Source: an uncultured Bacteroidaceae bacterium (GTDB lineage: Bacteria > Bacteroidota > Bacteroidia > Bacteroidales > Bacteroidaceae). From it: DNA of 33,894 nt. This document shows, piece by piece, positions 30,202 through 33,894 of the stretch; the first letter of the stretch is position 1, and each line of letters opens with the position of its first letter. The position numbers and the translations under genes were made by a program. The stretch is taken from NCBI GenBank assembly GCA_905236985.1, contig CAJORF010000122.1:1-33894 (forward strand). The letters are read 5' to 3'. The notes under the pieces were generated by a model. The model had not been told where the DNA came from. It saw only the letters and a program-made list of their open reading frames with translations, and made no database searches.

Positions 30202-32511
30202 ATGATTATGTTGAAAAAACTATTTGCAAAAGTGACCACTCCCTCCCTTAAAGGCAGGGTAGGGGGAGAGTCTGCTCTTCTCATGGCGTTATTGCTCTTT
30301 ACCTCTGTTGCCCGTGCCGACGAAGGGATGTGGCTGTTGGGGAAGACTGATCCCAAGGCGATGGCCGTGGCGCGCAGTCTTGGCTTGCAGCTTTCCGATG
30401 ATCAGCTTTATGGCGAGGATGGCATGAGTCTCAAGGACTGCGTTGTCGATTTCTCCGATTACTGCTCTGGCGTCATCGTCAGCAGCGACGGCCTCTTGTT
30501 CACCAACCACCACTGCGGCTATCGTGCCATCCAGCAACTCTCGACACCCGAGGATGACATCCTCGGTAATGGTTTCGTTGCTCGTAGCTACGCCGAGGAG
30601 CGTCCGGCAGAAGGTATCTTCGTGAAGATTTGGCAGCGCACGGTCGATGTCACCGATCAGGTCAACCATGAGCTCGACAGCATCTATGCCAGCAAGGGTA
30701 AGCGGCTGAAGGAGAAGGAGAAAGCTGAGATTTACAACAACTACATCCGAGGCATCCTCTGGGGTATCGCAGGGCGTGCCGAGGAACAGGCCGAGAAGGA
30801 TGGCGAAGAGGGCATCGTATGCGACTGCAAAGCCTTCTATGGCGGCAAGACCTACTACCTGAATGTGTATAAACAGTATTCCGATGTACGTCTGGTCTTC
30901 ACCGTGCCGCAGTCCCTCGGTAAGTTCGGTGGCGACACCGACAACTGGATGTGGCCGCGCCAGACTGCTGACTTCAGCGTCTTCCGCGTCTATGCCGACA
31001 GTCTCGGACGACCCGCAGAGTACAGTGAAACGAATATTCCCCTCCACCCCAAACGCTGGGCCAAGGTGAGCCTCGACGGCTTCGACCAAGGTTCCTACTG
31101 CATGACCATCGGCTATCCGGGCAGCACCAGTCGCTATCTCTCAAGCTACGGCATCGATGAACGCGTCAACGTGTCAAACATCCCCATGATTCAGGTGCGT
31201 GGTGTCAAGCAGGACGTGTGGCGCAAGTGGATGCGCGCTGAACGTGCCGTAGGTATCAAGTACGCCTCGAAGTTCGCCAGCTCGTCGAACTACTGGAAGA
31301 ACTCGCAGGGTATGAACGAGGCAGTGGAGCGTCTCGGCATCATCGAGCAGAAAAAGCAGAAAGAACAGGATATTCGTCGCTGGTATAGCCAGAACGACCA
31401 GCTCAAGAAACGTTTCAACACGATGTTCCCGACCTTGAAGAAAGCCTATAAGTCGCGCCACGATGCCCGTTACGCCTTGGGTTTCTGCAACGAGACCTTC
31501 TCCAGAGGCATTGAGATTGTGGCTTTGGCAGAATTGGCTGGAAGGTACTTTAACGTCAGAACCAGTGAAGCCGAGCGCAAGGAGATCGACGAGCGTATGC
31601 GTGCCATCTACAAGGATTACGATCAGCGTGTAGATGAAGAGGTGATGGCTGCACTCTTGGAGAACTATGCCAAGCAGGTCCGCAGTCGCTATTTGCCACG
31701 TTTCTATAAGGATATCAAGAGAAAATTCAATGGCGACTATAAGCAATATGCCCACTACGTCTTTGCCACATCCCAACTGACGTCATTGGAGAAGTGGGAG
31801 AAACTTCGCAGTCAGCGAATCCCCGTGGTGAACTGTTCCGATCCCGAATTGGCGGGTATGCTTGGCACAGACTCCGTCCCCGACAAGGCGCAGCTCTATA
31901 AAGATCCTGCCAATATCGTTGCCTACGAGATGTCGCGCATGGTGACTTCCCAGATTCGTAAGCCGCTGGAAGCATCGGCTTCCGCCATCGCTTACAACGA
32001 GAATCTGCTCACGCAAGCTGTTCTTGAAATGGAGATGGACAAGCCGCACTACTCCGATGCCAATTTCACACAACGCATGAGCTTTGGTATCGTCAGCGAC
32101 TACACGAATGTCGGTACTCACCACGATTTCCTCACCACGATGCCCTCGCTCATTGAGAAGATTGAGAAGGGACGTGACAACCCAGACTACTTCGTGCAGG
32201 CTGAGGTTCTCGCCCTCCTCAAGAGTGGCGACTATGGTCGCTATGCCGACAAGAAGACACACCAGCTACCCCTCTGCTTTCTTACCACCAATGATATCAC
32301 GGGTGGCAACAGCGGCAGTCCTATGTTCAACGGCAAGGGCGAACTCATCGGCCTCGCCTTCGATGGCAACTGGGATGCCCTAAGCTCTGACATCAGCTTC
32401 GATAGCGCCCTCACCCGCTGCATAGGCGTTGATATTCGTTTCGTCCTCTGGCTCATGGAGAAATGGGGACACGTCGACAACCTCATAAGGGAGATAGAGA
32501 AGACCCCCTAA
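30202..32511 (+). CDS. S46-family dipeptidyl peptidase, DPP7-like
   Basis: 769 aa. Periplasmic serine exopeptidase releasing N-terminal dipeptides. Catalytic residues: His in TNHHCGY (103/104), Asp in GDTDNWMWPRQTADF (245-247), Ser704 in GGNSGSP. The specificity position 18 residues after the Ser is Gly722 (FDGNW), as in DPP7 (hydrophobic/neutral P1); DPP11 has Arg there. The N-terminus has a signal-like stretch, but residues about 11-25 (VTTPSLKGRVGGES) between the basic start and the hydrophobic core (ALLMALLLFTSVARA) are encoded by a GC-rich palindromic repeat. Start at 30202; ATG at 30208 is equally possible. Confidence 0.93.
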   Translation: MIMLKKLFAKVTTPSLKGRVGGESALLMALLLFTSVARADEGMWLLGKTDPKAMAVARSLGLQLSDDQLYGEDGMSLKDCVVDFSDYCSGVIVSSDGLLFTNHHCGYRAIQQLSTPEDDILGNGFVARSYAEERPAEGIFVKIWQRTVDVTDQVNHELDSIYASKGKRLKEKEKAEIYNNYIRGILWGIAGRAEEQAEKDGEEGIVCDCKAFYGGKTYYLNVYKQYSDVRLVFTVPQSLGKFGGDTDNWMWPRQTADFSVFRVYADSLGRPAEYSETNIPLHPKRWAKVSLDGFDQGSYCMTIGYPGSTSRYLSSYGIDERVNVSNIPMIQVRGVKQDVWRKWMRAERAVGIKYASKFASSSNYWKNSQGMNEAVERLGIIEQKKQKEQDIRRWYSQNDQLKKRFNTMFPTLKKAYKSRHDARYALGFCNETFSRGIEIVALAELAGRYFNVRTSEAERKEIDERMRAIYKDYDQRVDEEVMAALLENYAKQVRSRYLPRFYKDIKRKFNGDYKQYAHYVFATSQLTSLEKWEKLRSQRIPVVNCSDPELAGMLGTDSVPDKAQLYKDPANIVAYEMSRMVTSQIRKPLEASASAIAYNENLLTQAVLEMEMDKPHYSDANFTQRMSFGIVSDYTNVGTHHDFLTTMPSLIEKIEKGRDNPDYFVQAEVLALLKSGDYGRYADKKTHQLPLCFLTTNDITGGNSGSPMFNGKGELIGLAFDGNWDALSSDISFDSALTRCIGVDIRFVLWLMEKWGHVDNLIREIEKTP
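30231..30274. repeat. GC-rich palindromic repeat, copy 8, in S46 gene
   Basis: GTGACCACTCCCTCCCTT then AAGGCAGGGTAGGGGGAGAGTC. Encodes VTTPSLKGRVGGES in the signal peptide. Confidence 0.75.
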
Positions 32512-32525
32512 TTATTTCAGACGTT

Positions 32526-33227
32526 ATGGTTGAAGATATAGACAACAAACAGGGTCAAGTGACCACCCCCCTTCCTGACGGGAGGGGGCAAGTGGTGGGT
32601 ATTCATCCCTTCGCCCAATTCCACTTCTGCCCCAAGTGCGGTTCGCCACGCTTCGTGGAGCACGATGCCAAGTCCAAGCACTGCGAAGACTGCGGCTTCA
32701 CCTACTACTTCAACCCCTCAGCCGCCACCGTAGCCCTGATTGAACGTCCTGCGCGCCAGCCCCACCCCCAGACCCCTCCCATTAGGGAGGGAAGTTGCTG
32801 CTCACAGCAATCGAGCGATGGCGAGGCTCTCCCCCTTACGGGGGAGCGGGGAGCGGGTCTTGAATGGCTTTGTGTCCGTCGTGCCAAGGATCCAGCACGC
32901 GGCACTCTCGACTTGCCCGGCGGTTTCTCGGATATGTTTGAGACCAGTGAGGAGGGGGTGATACGCGAGGTGAAGGAAGAGACCAACCTCGATGTCGATT
33001 GTGTCGAGTTCCTCTTCTCCATTCCCAACCAGTACGAGTTCTCTGGCTTCCTTGTTCACACCATCGATATGTTCTATCGCTGTCATGTCAAGGACACCAC
33101 TGGTGCTCGCGCTGCCGACGATGCCGGCGAACTCCTCTGGCTTCGTCCCGAAGACATCAATCCCGCCGACTTCGGTCTTCACAGCATTCGCCGTGGCATC
33201 GAAAAACTCCTAAAACTCCAACTTTAA
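32526..33227 (+). CDS. Zinc-ribbon Nudix hydrolase
   Basis: 233 aa. N-terminal zinc ribbon (FCPKCGSPR ... CEDCGFTY), then the Nudix domain with GGFSDMFETSEEGV and REVKEETNL matching GX5EX7REUXEEXGU except Asn for the final Gly. LDLPGGF precedes the box. It resembles NudC/NADH-pyrophosphatase-type proteins, but the substrate is not certain. Three GC-rich palindromic repeats: residues about 12-25 (VTTPLPDGRG), 78-92 and 100-114, the last two in the loop between the first strand (TVALIERP) and LEWLCVRRAKDPARG. Start MVEDIDNKQG at 32526 lies 14 nt after the S46 stop; the longer frame overlaps that gene. Its stop is the first unit of a 7-bp tandem repeat. Confidence 0.88.
   Translation: MVEDIDNKQGQVTTPLPDGRGQVVGIHPFAQFHFCPKCGSPRFVEHDAKSKHCEDCGFTYYFNPSAATVALIERPARQPHPQTPPIREGSCCSQQSSDGEALPLTGERGAGLEWLCVRRAKDPARGTLDLPGGFSDMFETSEEGVIREVKEETNLDVDCVEFLFSIPNQYEFSGFLVHTIDMFYRCHVKDTTGARAADDAGELLWLRPEDINPADFGLHSIRRGIEKLLKLQL
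32558..32600. repeat. GC-rich palindromic repeat, copy 9, in Nudix gene
   Basis: GTGACCACCCCCCTTCCTGA then CGGGAGGGGGCAAGTGGTGGGT. GTGACCAC matches the start of copy 8. Confidence 0.75.
32757..32800. repeat. GC-rich palindromic repeat, copy 10, in Nudix gene
   Basis: CAGCCCCACCCCCAGACC then CCTCCCATTAGGGAGG hairpin. Encodes QPHPQTPPIREGS. Confidence 0.8.
32824..32867. repeat. GC-rich palindromic repeat, copy 11, in Nudix gene (inverted)
   Basis: CTCCCCCTTACGGGGGAG hairpin (CTCCCCC / GGGGGAG) then CGGGGAGCGGGTCTT. Encodes EALPLTGERGAG and faces copy 10 across 23 bp. Confidence 0.8.
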
Positions 33228-33262
33228 ACTTTAAACTTTAAACATTAAACTTTAAACTTTCA
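33221..33262. repeat. 7-bp tandem repeat (ACTTTAA) x6 before purE
   Basis: Six tandem 7-bp units, four perfect, the fourth (ACATTAA) and sixth (ACTTTCA) altered. The Nudix stop is in unit 1 and the purE ATG is 3 nt after unit 6. Confidence 0.95.
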
Positions 33263-33265
33263 TAT

Positions 33266-33772
33266 ATGTCTCCCCTCGTTTCCATCATCATGGGCAGCAC
33301 CAGCGACCTGCCCGTCATGGAGAAAGCTGCCAAGTTTCTCGATGAACTACAAGTGCCCTTCGAGATGAATGCCCTCTCCGCCCATCGTACCCCCGCTGAA
33401 GTGGAATCCTTTGCCCGCGAGGCAGAGGGACGCGGCCTCAAAGTCATCATTGCCGCTGCTGGCATGGCGGCAGCCCTGCCTGGTGTCATCGCTGCCAACA
33501 CCACGTTGCCCGTCATCGGCGTTCCCATCAAGGGTATGCTCGACGGTCTGGATGCTCTTCTCTCCATTGTCCAGATGCCTCCCGGCATTCCCGTGGCCAC
33601 CGTCGGCGTCAATGGTGCTCAAAACGCTGCCGTCCTCGCCTGTGAGATGCTGGCCCTCACCGACGACGTCATCGCCACCCGTCTGCATGACTACAAGAGC
33701 GGACTCGCTGACAAGATTGTCAAAGCCAACCGCGAACTCGCGGAAGTCAAGTACGCATACAAGACGAACTAA
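33266..33772 (+). CDS. purE: N5-carboxyaminoimidazole ribonucleotide mutase
   Basis: 168 aa, normal length. Converts N5-CAIR to CAIR in purine synthesis. Motifs: IIMGSTSDLPVMEKAA (phosphate-binding), LSAHRTP (catalytic-region His), IIAAAGMAAALPGVIAANT, PVIGVPI, QMPPGIPVATVGVNGAQNAA. No purK is adjacent. Its leader is a 7-bp tandem repeat, an A/T-rich unstructured region. The 122 nt to the window end hold no recognisable feature. Confidence 0.97.
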   Translation: MSPLVSIIMGSTSDLPVMEKAAKFLDELQVPFEMNALSAHRTPAEVESFAREAEGRGLKVIIAAAGMAAALPGVIAANTTLPVIGVPIKGMLDGLDALLSIVQMPPGIPVATVGVNGAQNAAVLACEMLALTDDVIATRLHDYKSGLADKIVKANRELAEVKYAYKTN

Positions 33773-33894
33773 ACATCCTGAACACGCAAGACCCTTCATC
33801 TCTTCACTCGTAACATAATTATACGATTCTGATGTGGGATTTATAGAAGCTTTACAACTCCTATTGAATCCCTGTAGTATAATCAGAGAGAATA

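Noticed and set aside
29181..30356. 391-codon ORF on the minus strand
   Set aside because: It is the antisense of the flippase gene; acidic and His-rich composition and no homology signal identify it as a shadow of Phe/Leu/Val codons.
23806..32867. GC-rich hairpins read as transcription terminators
   Set aside because: They lie in the middle of intact coding sequences and lack T-runs.

Overview
Organism: the window looks like a chromosomal segment of a Bacteroidota bacterium, most likely order Bacteroidales (Prevotellaceae-like). The evidence is the recurrent Bacteroidales-type promoter -7 element (TAnnTTTG(C), several times with TTTG 19-20 bp upstream), the near absence of Shine-Dalgarno sites, and typical Bacteroidota families: S46 dipeptidyl peptidase, Tat-exported Gfo/Idh/MocA oxidoreductases, DUF1080 proteins, GH2 glycosidase, FKBP arrays and a zinc-less sirtuin. 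Species is not resolvable by eye. No plasmid, phage or integrated-element genes and no CRISPR were seen. Layout: 1-290 (-) is the start of a lipoprotein cut by the window edge. 500-8195 (-) runs recG, a Gfo/Idh/MocA oxidoreductase, a small His-tailed membrane protein, a second Gfo/Idh/MocA oxidoreductase, a double DUF1080 protein, a terminator, then an ApbE-like gene. 8398-8817 (+) is hsp20 with a strong terminator. 8895-9435 is a non-coding stretch with an 18-bp inverted repeat, followed by tRNA-Arg(CCT). 9585-15103 (-) is an apparent operon: Lrp regulator, C26/M19 peptidase fusion, M28 peptidase lipoprotein, SufE, RbfA, LolC/E-type permease. 15230-17619 (-) holds three tandem FKBP isomerases. 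17804-19944 (+) is sirtuin, nucleoside kinase, Fur-family regulator. 19957-20736 (-) is a radical SAM gene, divergent across a 60-bp palindrome from 20814-25798 (+): polyprenyl synthase, aroQ, O-methyltransferase, polA. 25800-28589 (-) is a GH2 enzyme. 28731-33772 (+) is a flippase, DPP7-like S46 peptidase, Nudix hydrolase and purE. How the genes work together: most are housekeeping (repair and replication, ribosome maturation, Fe-S assembly, prenyl chain, shikimate and purine synthesis) mixed with carbohydrate and peptide scavenging. The Gfo/Idh/MocA plus DUF1080 cluster resembles a periplasmic 3-keto-glycoside route. The Lrp-led operon links peptide breakdown with an amino-acid-sensing regulator. 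Most unusual: a GC-rich palindromic repeat of about 40 bp occurs in about 11 copies, all inside coding sequences and all in frame (ApbE, SufE, PolA x2, GH2 x3, S46, Nudix x3), usually read in a frame giving a Pro-Ser-Leu-x-Gly-x-Val-Gly-Gly-Ser-like peptide. A second, A/T-rich repeat class sits at gene junctions and forms the hydrophobic cores of two signal peptides. Together these look like palindromic or junction repeats being absorbed into proteins, which I consider the main candidate for something undescribed.
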